Assembly: GCF_900168065.1 (NCBI RefSeq)
Contig: NZ_FUZZ01000004.1
Location: forward strand, 788,830 to 852,829
Reading direction: 5' to 3'
Source: Chitinophaga ginsengisegetis
GTDB lineage: Bacteria > Bacteroidota > Bacteroidia > Chitinophagales > Chitinophagaceae
Length of the DNA: 64,000 nucleotides
Below are positions 53,577 to 62,600 of the stretch, one piece after another. The notes under the pieces are model-generated. The model searched no databases, was not told the origin of the DNA, and was given only the letters and a program-made list of their open reading frames with translations. How positions within the stretch are numbered: position 1 is the first letter of the stretch; each line of letters starts with the position of its first letter. The translations under genes and the position numbers were made by a program.

Positions 53577-54623
53577 TTACAACGTAGCCATATCAATCAC
53601 AAACCTGTATCTCACATCTCCCCGCTCCATACGCTCATAGGCAGCATGGATATCTTTCATATCTATCAGCTCAATATCAGATACGATATTATGCTCTGCA
53701 CAGAAATCCAGCATTTCCTGGGTTTCCGGCAAACCGCCGATAGAAGATCCTGCCACACTTTTGCGGCCATCGATGATTGCAAAAGGAGGTATTTTATTAG
53801 GGGAAGACGGAACGCCCACGCAGATATGCGTACCATCTGTTTTTAATAAAGACAGGTACAAACCGAAATCATGTTCCGCACTCACGGTATCCAGGATGAA
53901 GTCGAAAGAGCCTTTCACGGCTGCTACCTGATCAGCGTCGGAGGTTACCACAAAATGATGTGCGCCCAGCTTTGCCGCCGCTGCCGCCTTTGATGGTGAA
54001 GTACTTAATACCGTTACTTCTGCACCAAAAGCCACCCCGAATTTTACAGCCATGTGTCCTAAACCGCCCAATCCGAGAACGGCCAGTTTATGCCCCTTGC
54101 CTACTTTCCAGTGTCTTAACGGAGAATAGGTGGTAATACCGGCACACAGCAACGGCGCTGTTGCGGCCAGCGGTAATTTATCGGAGATATGCAATACGAA
54201 ATCTTCTTTTACTACAATGGTATTGGAGTATCCACCGTAGGTAGGACTACCATCTCCATACTTATCCACGCTGTTATAAGTTAATACGGCGCCATTCTGG
54301 CAATATTGCTCCAGGCCGTGGTTACAGTTATCACAGGTGTGGCAGGAATCCACCAGGCAGCCGGTACCTGCCAGGTCGCCCACCTTGAACTTTGTCACGT
54401 GCGATCCTACTTTTACAACACGTCCTACTATTTCATGCCCCGGCACCATAGGAAAAATGCCAGGAAACCACTCATTCCTTATCTGGTGCAGATCTGAGTG
54501 ACACACACCACAAAATAAAATATCAAACTGTACATCATGAGGCCCAACTTCCCGGCGTTCAAAATTCCAGGGGCCAAGATCAGTGACAGGACTTTGCGCA
54601 GCATAACCTTTAGCTGTAATCAT
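53577..54623 (-). CDS. Zinc-dependent NAD(P) alcohol dehydrogenase (YahK/CAD-like)
   Basis: 348 residues. Medium-chain dehydrogenase: catalytic zinc motif FCGVCHSDLHQIRNEW (about 36-51) and GHEIVGRVVKVG, structural zinc cysteines in LVDSCHTCDNCNHGLEQYC (about 91-109), and nucleotide loop VLGLGGLGHMAVKFG (about 178-192). The pattern fits the cinnamyl-alcohol-dehydrogenase-like aldehyde reductases (YahK, AdhC groups), usually NADPH-linked with broad aldehyde range. Divergent from the acetolactate decarboxylase gene; followed by its own terminator. Confidence 0.92.
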   Translation of the reverse strand: MITAKGYAAQSPVTDLGPWNFERREVGPHDVQFDILFCGVCHSDLHQIRNEWFPGIFPMVPGHEIVGRVVKVGSHVTKFKVGDLAGTGCLVDSCHTCDNCNHGLEQYCQNGAVLTYNSVDKYGDGSPTYGGYSNTIVVKEDFVLHISDKLPLAATAPLLCAGITTYSPLRHWKVGKGHKLAVLGLGGLGHMAVKFGVAFGAEVTVLSTSPSKAAAAAKLGAHHFVVTSDADQVAAVKGSFDFILDTVSAEHDFGLYLSLLKTDGTHICVGVPSSPNKIPPFAIIDGRKSVAGSSIGGLPETQEMLDFCAEHNIVSDIELIDMKDIHAAYERMERGDVRYRFVIDMATL

Positions 54624-54720
54624 TATAAGAGAATTTTAATTGTGTAACCAGGCAAAATTAACGGGCAAATACCAGCTCCCACTTGTAGCCATCAAAGTAA
54701 TAATTGTGGAAATCAAACAA

Positions 54721-54753
54721 TTTGCCCCTAAAACAGTATTATCCTTAACTTGC
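54721..54753 (+). promoter_or_regulatory. Candidate promoter of the acetolactate decarboxylase gene
   Basis: TTTG at 54721-54724 and TAACTTGC (one mismatch to TAnnTTTG) at 54746-54753, 21 bases apart. Transcription would start near 54759, which excludes the upstream TTG (54640) as start codon but allows ATGs at 54772 or 54826. Confidence 0.4.
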
Positions 54754-54825
54754 AGGCTTATCACACATCCTATGGTTACTTTTCCAGCGCTTTTCCACCG
54801 CCTGTTCTTCCAATATAAAAAGAAG

Positions 54826-55605
54826 ATGATCGCTTTTTTACTGGTATGGCCCGCCTTCGCAATGGCGCAGCAGCAACCAGCGGAATACCGTCACCTTTTC
54901 ACGGCCGGGGTGGCCAGTGGCTTAATGGGCGGCCTGTACGACGGCTTCTATCCTATCGACTCCTTAAAAACAAAAGGGGATTTCGGATTGGGCGCCCCGG
55001 ATAAACTCGACGGAGAACTGCTGGTATTGAACGGCAAAGTTTATCAAACACAATATACCGGGAAAACATTTGAGGTAGCGGACCAGCATCACCGCATTCC
55101 TTTCTGCATGGTTAACTTTTTCCGCGCCAATACCGTGATACATGTGCCAAACAGTATGGACAAAGCTACTTTTTATCATTATCTCGACAGTATCATGCCT
55201 AACGTGAACGGCATGTACGCGATTCATATTAAAGGTAAATTCAGGTATCTGAAAACAAGGGCTTTCCCTCCGGTGAATGAGCAACCTTATCCGCAGCTGG
55301 CGGGTATGCTCGACAAGCAGCATTTCTTCCAGTATAAAGAAAGCAACGGCGACCTGGTAGGATACCGTTTGCCGGTATATATGGACAACACCAATATCTC
55401 CGGTTATCACTTTCATTATCTTTCAGATCAGAAAGATGCCGGCGGCCATATTGTTGACCTTATCACCGGTGATATCACCATCGAAATATCTTTGCTCGAC
55501 AGCTACACCGTGCAGGTACCAGCCACTCCAGCGTTTAACCACTTCGATTTTAAAAAGGACCGGCAGGAAGATATCAAAAGTGTAGAAAGAGGATCGGCGA
55601 AATAA
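54826..55605 (+). CDS. Acetolactate decarboxylase, predicted exported
   Basis: 259 residues from the ATG at 54826; an ATG at 54772 is also in frame. The N-terminus MIAFLLVWPAFAMAQ is a signal peptide. The enzyme core shows GDFGLGAPDKLDGELLVLNG, then the zinc-ligand pattern GYHFHYLSDQKDAGGHIVD (HxH ... H), diagnostic of acetolactate decarboxylases (BudA/AlsD), which turn acetolactate into acetoin. Export would place it outside the cytosol, away from acetolactate synthase. No butanediol-pathway partner is adjacent. Confidence 0.85.
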   Translation: MIAFLLVWPAFAMAQQQPAEYRHLFTAGVASGLMGGLYDGFYPIDSLKTKGDFGLGAPDKLDGELLVLNGKVYQTQYTGKTFEVADQHHRIPFCMVNFFRANTVIHVPNSMDKATFYHYLDSIMPNVNGMYAIHIKGKFRYLKTRAFPPVNEQPYPQLAGMLDKQHFFQYKESNGDLVGYRLPVYMDNTNISGYHFHYLSDQKDAGGHIVDLITGDITIEISLLDSYTVQVPATPAFNHFDFKKDRQEDIKSVERGSAK

Positions 55606-55611
55606 TCTTTA

Positions 55612-56460
55612 TCACGACATCAGGTAACCAGGCTGAATACCGCAACCCTGGCGGTGTTCATTGAAAAGCATTTTCATCTTGCCGGTCATCATGCCGTTCC
55701 ATCCGGCCTGGCTGAGGTATACCTCGTTGCCCGCCACGTTCCGGAATACAGCAGTAGTAGTGATCATCTTCTGCTGATGACCACCTATTACAAAGTCGAT
55801 ATGCGTAGATTTAGTAGCCATATCACAGTTGTCTGCCGTTTCGCCGGGTTGCTGGAACCCGAGGTGTGAAAGACAGATCACTACGTGGCAGTTGTGCTCT
55901 TTTTTAAGCGTGGCGGCTACCGCATCGGCAGCTTCCACGGGAGGCAGGTAAGTAACGCCGGGAGTGCCTGTCAGTTGTGGCCCTACACCGGTGATGCCGA
56001 TTTTTAACGATCCCGCATATACGATTTTATGACGTACCACCTGGCGCGCCAGCGATTGATCGGTGAAACGGTAGTTACAGTTTACCAGCGCAAACTGCAT
56101 GTGTGGAATCAGTGCAGCCAGTGCAGCCTGTCCGTTGGCCAGTTCCCGGTTACCAATAGTGGCGGCGTGGTAGCCGGCTTTATTCATGGCCCTTATCATT
56201 TCCATACAGGCGTTCACGTTATCTGTTCCACAAGTAAAATCGCCGGCATCCACAAACACGCCCTGCTCCCCTTCCTGGCGGTGACCGGCCGGCTGACCAT
56301 GCAGGTCATTCGTATGCCAGATCAGGAGTTCCCGGTTATTGCCGGGAAGATAAGTGGCGTTTTCTGAAGCGGAAGTCAGCGCTTTGAGGGGATTTTGCAG
56401 CAGTAATAAGCCTGTTACCAGTGATGTATTCCGTAGAAAGGAGCGGCGTTCTTTATTCAT
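55612..56460 (-). CDS. Exported metallophosphatase (5'-nucleotidase family, catalytic domain only)
   Basis: 282 residues. A twin-arginine-like start (RRSFLRN) precedes the signal helix. The calcineurin-like metal site is present: LLIWHTNDLHG, VDAGDFTCG, IGNRELANG and DFVIGGHQ. The C-terminal 5'-nucleotidase domain of UshA-type enzymes is absent; in many Bacteroidota it is encoded by a separate adjacent gene, which I do not see here. Convergent with the acetolactate decarboxylase gene. Confidence 0.85.
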   Translation of the reverse strand: MNKERRSFLRNTSLVTGLLLLQNPLKALTSASENATYLPGNNRELLIWHTNDLHGQPAGHRQEGEQGVFVDAGDFTCGTDNVNACMEMIRAMNKAGYHAATIGNRELANGQAALAALIPHMQFALVNCNYRFTDQSLARQVVRHKIVYAGSLKIGITGVGPQLTGTPGVTYLPPVEAADAVAATLKKEHNCHVVICLSHLGFQQPGETADNCDMATKSTHIDFVIGGHQQKMITTTAVFRNVAGNEVYLSQAGWNGMMTGKMKMLFNEHRQGCGIQPGYLMS

Positions 56461-56536
56461 ATTATAGGGATCTGGAAAAAAGTGATGTGAAGATAAACAC
56501 TTCCATTGATTTCTTGTTAAACCAAATAAATATTAC

Positions 56537-56564
56537 TTTGAAAAAAAAATAAGCTATACTTTTA
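56537..56564 (+). promoter_or_regulatory. Weak promoter candidate for the tail-collar genes
   Basis: TTTG (56537-56540), an A-rich spacer of 16 bases, and TACTTTTA (56557-56564), one mismatch from TAnnTTTG. About 57 bases before the first collar gene. Spacing is short, so confidence is low. Confidence 0.3.
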
Positions 56565-56621
56565 TACCAGTTTTATCATAGATAACGTGATCCATTATCC
56601 CTTGCAATACCAAATACAACG

Positions 56622-57188
56622 ATGGCGAATAACTCTACTCCCTACCTGTCAGAGATCTTTTTAGTGGCTTTTAATTTTGCGCCGCAAGGTTATGCCCTGT
56701 GTAACGGGCAATTGCTTCCCATTAACCAGAATCAGGCTTTATTTTCCCTGTTGGGCACTACTTACGGCGGTAACGGTCAGACTAATTTTGCATTACCCAA
56801 CCTGAGGGGGCGTGTTCCTATGCATCAGGGCGGCGAATATATGCAGGGGAGTGTAACCGGCAGCGTTACTACTAAAATCACCACGGCTAATCTTCCGCTA
56901 CATGAGCATAATATCACTGCCGTACTCCAAATGCCGGTGGGAGGTACAGCAAACACTGATTCTTCTGCCAATGCCTATCCTGCAGTTGCCTCCGGCGCTA
57001 AATACAGCAACAACGCGGATGAACAAATGGCAACCGTGCAGGGTCAGGACCTGGTAACGGATAGCGGGAACGGTGCCTTTGCTACGGAGGCCAATCCCTC
57101 TCCCAATAATCCCGTTAATAATATGATGCCTTATCTCACCATGAATTATATTATTGCCTTGACAGGCATATTTCCTTCAACTCTTTGA
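56622..57188 (+). CDS. Phage tail-collar domain protein (MdpB-like), copy 1
   Basis: 188 residues, no signal peptide. The tail-collar fold signature is clear: FNFAPQGYALCNGQLLPI (about 14-31), LLGTTYGGNGQTNFALPNL (about 42-60), RGRVPMHQG, TTKITTANLPLHEHN, and the closing MPYLTMNYIIALTGIFP. The family is known as microcystin-dependent protein MdpB or short tail-fibre collar protein; function outside phages is not established. First of three paralogues in a row. Confidence 0.88.
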   Translation: MANNSTPYLSEIFLVAFNFAPQGYALCNGQLLPINQNQALFSLLGTTYGGNGQTNFALPNLRGRVPMHQGGEYMQGSVTGSVTTKITTANLPLHEHNITAVLQMPVGGTANTDSSANAYPAVASGAKYSNNADEQMATVQGQDLVTDSGNGAFATEANPSPNNPVNNMMPYLTMNYIIALTGIFPSTL

Positions 57189-57199
57189 TTTATATAGAT

Positions 57200-57754
57200 A
57201 TGTCTGCAACTGATCCTTTTGTTGGTGAAATCATTATGATCCCTTTCAATTTTGCACCCAAAAATTTTGCACTTTGTAACGGACAACTACTCCCCATTTC
57301 CCAGAACACCGGTCTTTTCTCTATCCTGGGCACCTATTACGGAGGGGATGGCAAGGCCACTTTTGCCTTGCCTGATCTGCAGGGAAAAGTTCCCATCGGC
57401 ACCGGACAGGGGAGCGGTTTGGCAGACCGGTTCCTGGGCGAGTCGGCTGGTATTGGATTAAATGCCCTGACCATCAACCAAATGCCCTTGCATACACATA
57501 TGATCAAACGGAGACCCATGTCTTTGCCCACAGGCGGGAATAACAACACCAACAATCCGATCAATAATTATCCCGGCATAGCCGCTTCCGGGCTTCCCTA
57601 CAGTAAAACAGCGGGCACCGGAACAATGGCAAATGTGAGGTCAAGATTGAAAGCAACTGGCTCAGGAGGCAATGTACCGGTGAACAATTACCAGCCAACC
57701 CTTACCATTATGTTTGCTATAGCCATGGCTGGAGTATTTCCTCCCCGCCAATAA
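57200..57754 (+). CDS. Phage tail-collar domain protein (MdpB-like), copy 2
   Basis: 184 residues from the ATG at 57200, 11 bases after the previous stop; a TTG at 57185 is in frame but would overlap it. Motifs FNFAPKNFALCNGQLLPI, LGTYYGGDGKATFALPDL, QGKVPIGTG, LTINQMPLHTH and a closing MFAIAMAGVFP. No signal peptide. Diverges strongly from copy 1 in the central variable part (about 105-160), as expected for a binding surface. Confidence 0.88.
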   Translation: MSATDPFVGEIIMIPFNFAPKNFALCNGQLLPISQNTGLFSILGTYYGGDGKATFALPDLQGKVPIGTGQGSGLADRFLGESAGIGLNALTINQMPLHTHMIKRRPMSLPTGGNNNTNNPINNYPGIAASGLPYSKTAGTGTMANVRSRLKATGSGGNVPVNNYQPTLTIMFAIAMAGVFPPRQ

Positions 57755-57783
57755 TAAACGATCACACTCAAACACCAATACAA

Positions 57784-58368
57784 ATGCCTTTTGTAGGAGA
57801 AATAAGAATATTTGCAGGAAATTTTGCACCGGCGGGTTGGGCCATTTGCGACGGGCAATTACTTCCCATTTCAGAAAACGACACCCTGTTTCAACTGATT
57901 GGTACTACCTACGGAGGTGATGGCCAGTCTGTTTTTGCCGTGCCGGATCTGCGGGGCAGGGTACCTTTACATATGGGTACTGATCCCGGTAGTGGCATAA
58001 CCTACCAGATAGGCGAAAATGGAGGAACAGAAGAAGTGACGCTGAATTCAAACAATCTTCCACCGCATATACATTATATATCCGGACCGGTATTCCTGCC
58101 AGCTTTGGGAGAAAACCCCGCCAACACAACCAATCCACAGGACCGTTCCTTTGCTATCACCAATTCAGAAAAAGTTTACAGCACTGTTAAAAGCGATACC
58201 AGCAGGTTGGCGCCTTTACAGGTTCCACACATGGGTTTGGCTCCTGACGGTGATTCGTTGATAATGAGCGTACAGCCAGTAGGCGGAAATGAAAACACAG
58301 ACAACATGCAACCATACCTGGTTGTGAATTTTATTATTTCCCTGTATGGCGTATTTCCTACGCCATAA
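57784..58368 (+). CDS. Phage tail-collar domain protein (MdpB-like), copy 3
   Basis: 194 residues, no signal peptide. Motifs GNFAPAGWAICDGQLLPI, LIGTTYGGDGQSVFAVPDL, RGRVPLHMG, LNSNNLPPHIHYI and a closing LVVNFIISLYGVFP. The three copies differ most between about residue 110 and 165. Stop is 14 bases before the binding-protein gene, so the set is probably one transcript. Confidence 0.88.
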   Translation: MPFVGEIRIFAGNFAPAGWAICDGQLLPISENDTLFQLIGTTYGGDGQSVFAVPDLRGRVPLHMGTDPGSGITYQIGENGGTEEVTLNSNNLPPHIHYISGPVFLPALGENPANTTNPQDRSFAITNSEKVYSTVKSDTSRLAPLQVPHMGLAPDGDSLIMSVQPVGGNENTDNMQPYLVVNFIISLYGVFPTP

Positions 58369-58382
58369 TAAGGACCACTTAT

Positions 58383-59525
58383 ATGAAAATAGGAGCACTA
58401 TTACCGAGATCTACATTTCACCCGCTGTTGCAGCACGATTTTCTCCAAGGGATGGAAGCATACCTGCAATACCGCGGCGTATCCACAACATGGTTTACCG
58501 CCAATATCGGGTTTGGCACCAATCCTGAAATGGTACTGCAAGAGGCAGAAAAAATGCTGCTGGAGCATCATGCCGATGTATTGGTGGTATATGCAGATCA
58601 GCCGGCAGTAAGCAACATAGCAGCCCTTGCAAAACAGCTGAACCGCCTGGTATTACTGGTACACAACGGCGCAAAATATATGCACGAGTGGGAGCCTCAC
58701 CCTGTGGTGCTGTCACATACACTTAACAATACTATTCAGTGCCGGCTTACCGGGATCCATGCTGCCACTCTCTCAAAAGAAGCAGCCGTATGTACCTCGT
58801 TTTACGACGGCGGCTATTCTCATAATCATGCGCTGGTGCAGTCGTACGCCGATAACGGCGGCAGTGTTGCCTACAACTTTGTAAGCCAGTATAAGGTGAG
58901 TGATTTTGATTCGGAGCCATTGCATCATTTCCTGCGGACTAACGCACACGTACAAACGTTGCTGGCGCTTTACAACGGCGACCTGGCGCATTGCTTTCTG
59001 CAGCAGCTGCAGACGTCGGATGTAACGGAAGGCTTACAGGTATTTGGCAGTCCCATGCTGCTGGATGAAACCTTAACAACTGTGCATGGTCAGCTGAAAA
59101 TACCGTTCCAGGTAAGCGGATATGTGCCCTGGTTATCATCTCTCAAAAATAACGCTAATGAATTGCTGAAAACGCAGTTTAACGCTCACACCGGCCGCGA
59201 AGCCAATTTACCTGGTATGCACGGCTGGAACACCGGTATGATCCTGGAGCAGATTTATAATACAGCAGATACACACCGGTTCAGGGCACGGGAAATCCTG
59301 GCGGCACTCAGCGACGTAACACTGGATAGTCCGCGCGGTCCGCTACACATGGATGCAGCTACTCACCACATGATTGCTCCTGCATGGCTGGTGAAAACAA
59401 ATGAGGCGTTTGAGCCGGAAGTAATTGGCGGCACAGATAATACCGCGCAGATCTGGCAGGACATTGTGCATACGAAGATACACGGCGTGTCTTCCAGCTG
59501 GATCAACACTTACCTCTGTGCCTGA
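58383..59525 (+). CDS. Type I periplasmic-binding-protein homologue without signal peptide
   Basis: 380 residues. The fold is that of Leu/Ile/Val-type substrate-binding proteins: MKIGALLPRSTFHPLLQHDF with bound-ligand-type start, HADVLVVYADQPAVSNI, and a C-terminal GMHGWNTGMILEQIYNTA. There is no signal peptide or lipobox, and no ABC permease gene is near, so it is probably cytosolic, or leaves by another route. It sits between the collar genes and the giant adhesin in the same direction. Alternatives include a ligand-sensing domain recruited for regulation. Confidence 0.7.
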   Translation: MKIGALLPRSTFHPLLQHDFLQGMEAYLQYRGVSTTWFTANIGFGTNPEMVLQEAEKMLLEHHADVLVVYADQPAVSNIAALAKQLNRLVLLVHNGAKYMHEWEPHPVVLSHTLNNTIQCRLTGIHAATLSKEAAVCTSFYDGGYSHNHALVQSYADNGGSVAYNFVSQYKVSDFDSEPLHHFLRTNAHVQTLLALYNGDLAHCFLQQLQTSDVTEGLQVFGSPMLLDETLTTVHGQLKIPFQVSGYVPWLSSLKNNANELLKTQFNAHTGREANLPGMHGWNTGMILEQIYNTADTHRFRAREILAALSDVTLDSPRGPLHMDAATHHMIAPAWLVKTNEAFEPEVIGGTDNTAQIWQDIVHTKIHGVSSSWINTYLCA

Positions 59526-59616
59526 GAAAGATCAGGTGAGGTACTTCTGAATAATTTAACATCCTGAACAACAGGGTGCATGTCTATATATTTCTTATAC
59601 CTAAGGCTCGCCTTCT

Positions 59617-62600
59617 ATGAAGTTAATTTTACGTAGAACCCTGATATCCCTTTTATTACTCACAGGCATTGCCACCTGCGCGCAGGCACAGGCTTTCGGC
59701 CCCGGCGATCTTGTTTTTACGGGCGTCAATATTTTTGATGACGATATTAGCGGCAGCGTACAGAATGATGCGTTTTCGTTTGTATTGCTCCGCGATTGCC
59801 CTAAAAATACGATCATTTATTTTACAGATCTCGGCTGGATGGGTAGCCGCTTTCAAACCATTTCCGCCGACAGCTCCACCGGTCCGAAAACAGATGGGGT
59901 GCTGCAGTGGTCGCCCGGCGGCAACAACAAAATGGATGCAGGAACGCGGGTTACTATTTTCTGTAAATATAGCCCTACCGCATCTGCCGGGGTACTTACC
60001 CTCTCCACTCCTACCGCTAATACTGCGTTACAGGCTAATAAAGAATATATCAGTCTTGGCTTCGCCGGCGACCAGTTGTTTGCATTCACCGGCAACATCA
60101 ATAATCCCACCATCATTGCCGGTATCAATGTAAACCGCAAAACCTGGGAGACATCTCTCGATGCCGAAGAATTCACTTCTTCCAAATCATTAAAACCAGC
60201 TACCACCAGCATTCTTAGCTTCCCCAGCATAAATGCAGTGAATGCAAGGTATAACTGTATAACTACTATCGGCACTTCGGCCCGCCTGCGTAACCTCGTA
60301 GTGGATACCACCAACTGGACGAAGGACTATAGCTTAACAGTGCCAGCCCCAACGGCATTCAGTCTTGTATCCGCACCGCCCTGCTCTTTTACGGTTGTGA
60401 ACCCGGATACCAGCGGTATTGTATATGTAAACAAACAAGTTTCCCAAAGCGGCGACGGCAGCAGCTGGGCCACTGCCCTGCAGGAATTAACCACTGCACT
60501 CAATGCTGCCGCAGACCCGTTGAATGGTATTACCACCATATGGGTGGCCCAAAATACTTATAAGCCTGATTACACAAGGAATACCAGCGCTACCTTTAAT
60601 ATCCCTTCCGGTGTGGCTGTTTATGGCGGCTTTGCAGGCACTGAAACTAAGCTGGCTGACCGGAATATTCCTGCTAACCCGGTAATCCTCAGCGGAGACG
60701 TTGATTTCAATGACGTGCTTACCAATACTATTACACTGAAGGCAACAGATATCCGGGGTAGCAACAGCACTCACCTGGTAACGGTGGCAGGTAACAGCGC
60801 CGAAAGTATACTGGATGGCATAATTATTACCGGAGGTGCGGGCAACGTGTCGGGAGGTGGTATTTACGCTCCCTTTTCCAATTTAACAATAAGGAATACA
60901 CAATTTTATGGAAACAACACCACCCAGAATGGTGGCGCCATCTACCAGGTTGGTGGGAATATAAAACTGGTCAACTGCGTATTTTTTGGTAACAAGGCTA
61001 CGCTGGATGGAACGGCTATAAGAACCACCGGTAATACTACGCTTACCAACGTTACAGTGGGTGGTAACTCCGGAGGAGGAGCTGCTATAAGCAGCACCGG
61101 AGGAATTTTCACTTCGTACAACAGCATTGTGGCAAAGAATACTCCCGGTAGTGGCAGCGACTATTCCGGTCCTCTCGCAAACATCCGGTACAGTATTTTG
61201 GGTAACCTGTACTATAGCGACGCAGCTACTGTACAACCTGTTCCCGATGTGGTGTTTAATGACCTCACCAACGGTAACCTGCGGTTAACGGCTGCCAACT
61301 TCGGCATCAACAAAGGCGATCCGCAAACCAATAATGCGGGTTATGCCGCACAGGCAGATACACTGGATCTCGACAGGAAAACACGTATCAGCAATAGCCT
61401 TATTGACCTGGGCGCCTATGAAATACAGGCCATACCGCAAACAATCACTTTCCCGGCCTTCCCTTCCACGCCTGTTATTACGTATGGAGATACAGATATT
61501 GATCCGAATGCGACGACTTCCGGAGATGGCACTATTACCTATACCTCCGGCAATACAGCCGTTGCAGACGTGGTGAACGGGAAAATTAAAACCACCGGTG
61601 CAGGTACCGCGGTGATCACTGCCCACGCAGGAGCTACCAATACCTATCTTCCTGCAAGTCCTGTATCACAAACTATTACCGTCGCTAAAAAAGCGTTGAC
61701 TATAAAAGCAGCTGATGTGAGCCGGCCTTATAAAACGGCTAATCCCGCTGCCACGTTTACTTATACCGGGTTTGTTTATGCAGATGACGCCAGTGTTATC
61801 ACCGGTATGGTAAATACCACCTTCGCAGCCAATCTAAACAGTCCGGTTGGCGCCTATGCGATTACAACAGATGTAAGTGCAGCCAGTGCAGCCAACTATA
61901 GTTTGTCGGCCGCAAATGGTACATTAACTATTACGCAGCAGCCGCAAACCATCACATTCCCGGCGATAACGGGCATTGTGTATGGCACCGCCCCGATTAC
62001 ATTACCGCTCAATACCGATGCAGGAAATGCAATTGTTTACACTGTGGTTTCAGGTCCGGCTACCGTTAGTGGTAACACACTTACGATCACCGGCGCTGGC
62101 GATGTAACCATCAACGCCGATCAGCCGGGAAATACCAACTATGCCGCAGCGGCACAGGTAACACAAACATTTAATGTTGCCAAAGCAATACTAACGGTAA
62201 CGGCTAACGATAAAAACAGGGCATACAAACAGGCTAATCCCACCCTGGAATATACGGTTACCGGCCTTGTGAACGGCGACAACGGCAGCGTGGTAAACGG
62301 TAATGCGGACATCAGCACCACAGCGGACATTGATAGTCACACCGGCAACTACCCTATTACTGTAAGCGCCGGCGCACTCACTGCTGTCAACTACCAGTTC
62401 AGTTTCGCACCCGGTACACTTACCGTTACCAAAGCGCCGCAGGTAATCACCCTCACCGCATTAACGGACAAAACGTACGGTGACGCCCCTTTTGCATTGA
62501 ACGCTACCAGCACCTCCGGCCTCACGGTGGACTTCACTGTTGCCGGACCGGCTACGCTTAGCGGCAACACCGTTACCATTACGGGCACGGGAAATGTAAC

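Noticed and set aside
53510..53596. TTG start at 53596 for the EcsC gene
   Set aside because: It would overlap the alcohol dehydrogenase gene and read through its terminator; ATG at 53509 starts at the conserved family N-terminus.
54640..54771. TTG start at 54640 for acetolactate decarboxylase
   Set aside because: The added residues have no family similarity and precede the likely promoter at 54721-54753.
56622..58368. Prophage remnant
   Set aside because: Only collar-domain genes are present; no integrase, capsid, terminase, tail-tube or lysis gene occurs nearby, and MdpB-like genes are common outside prophages.
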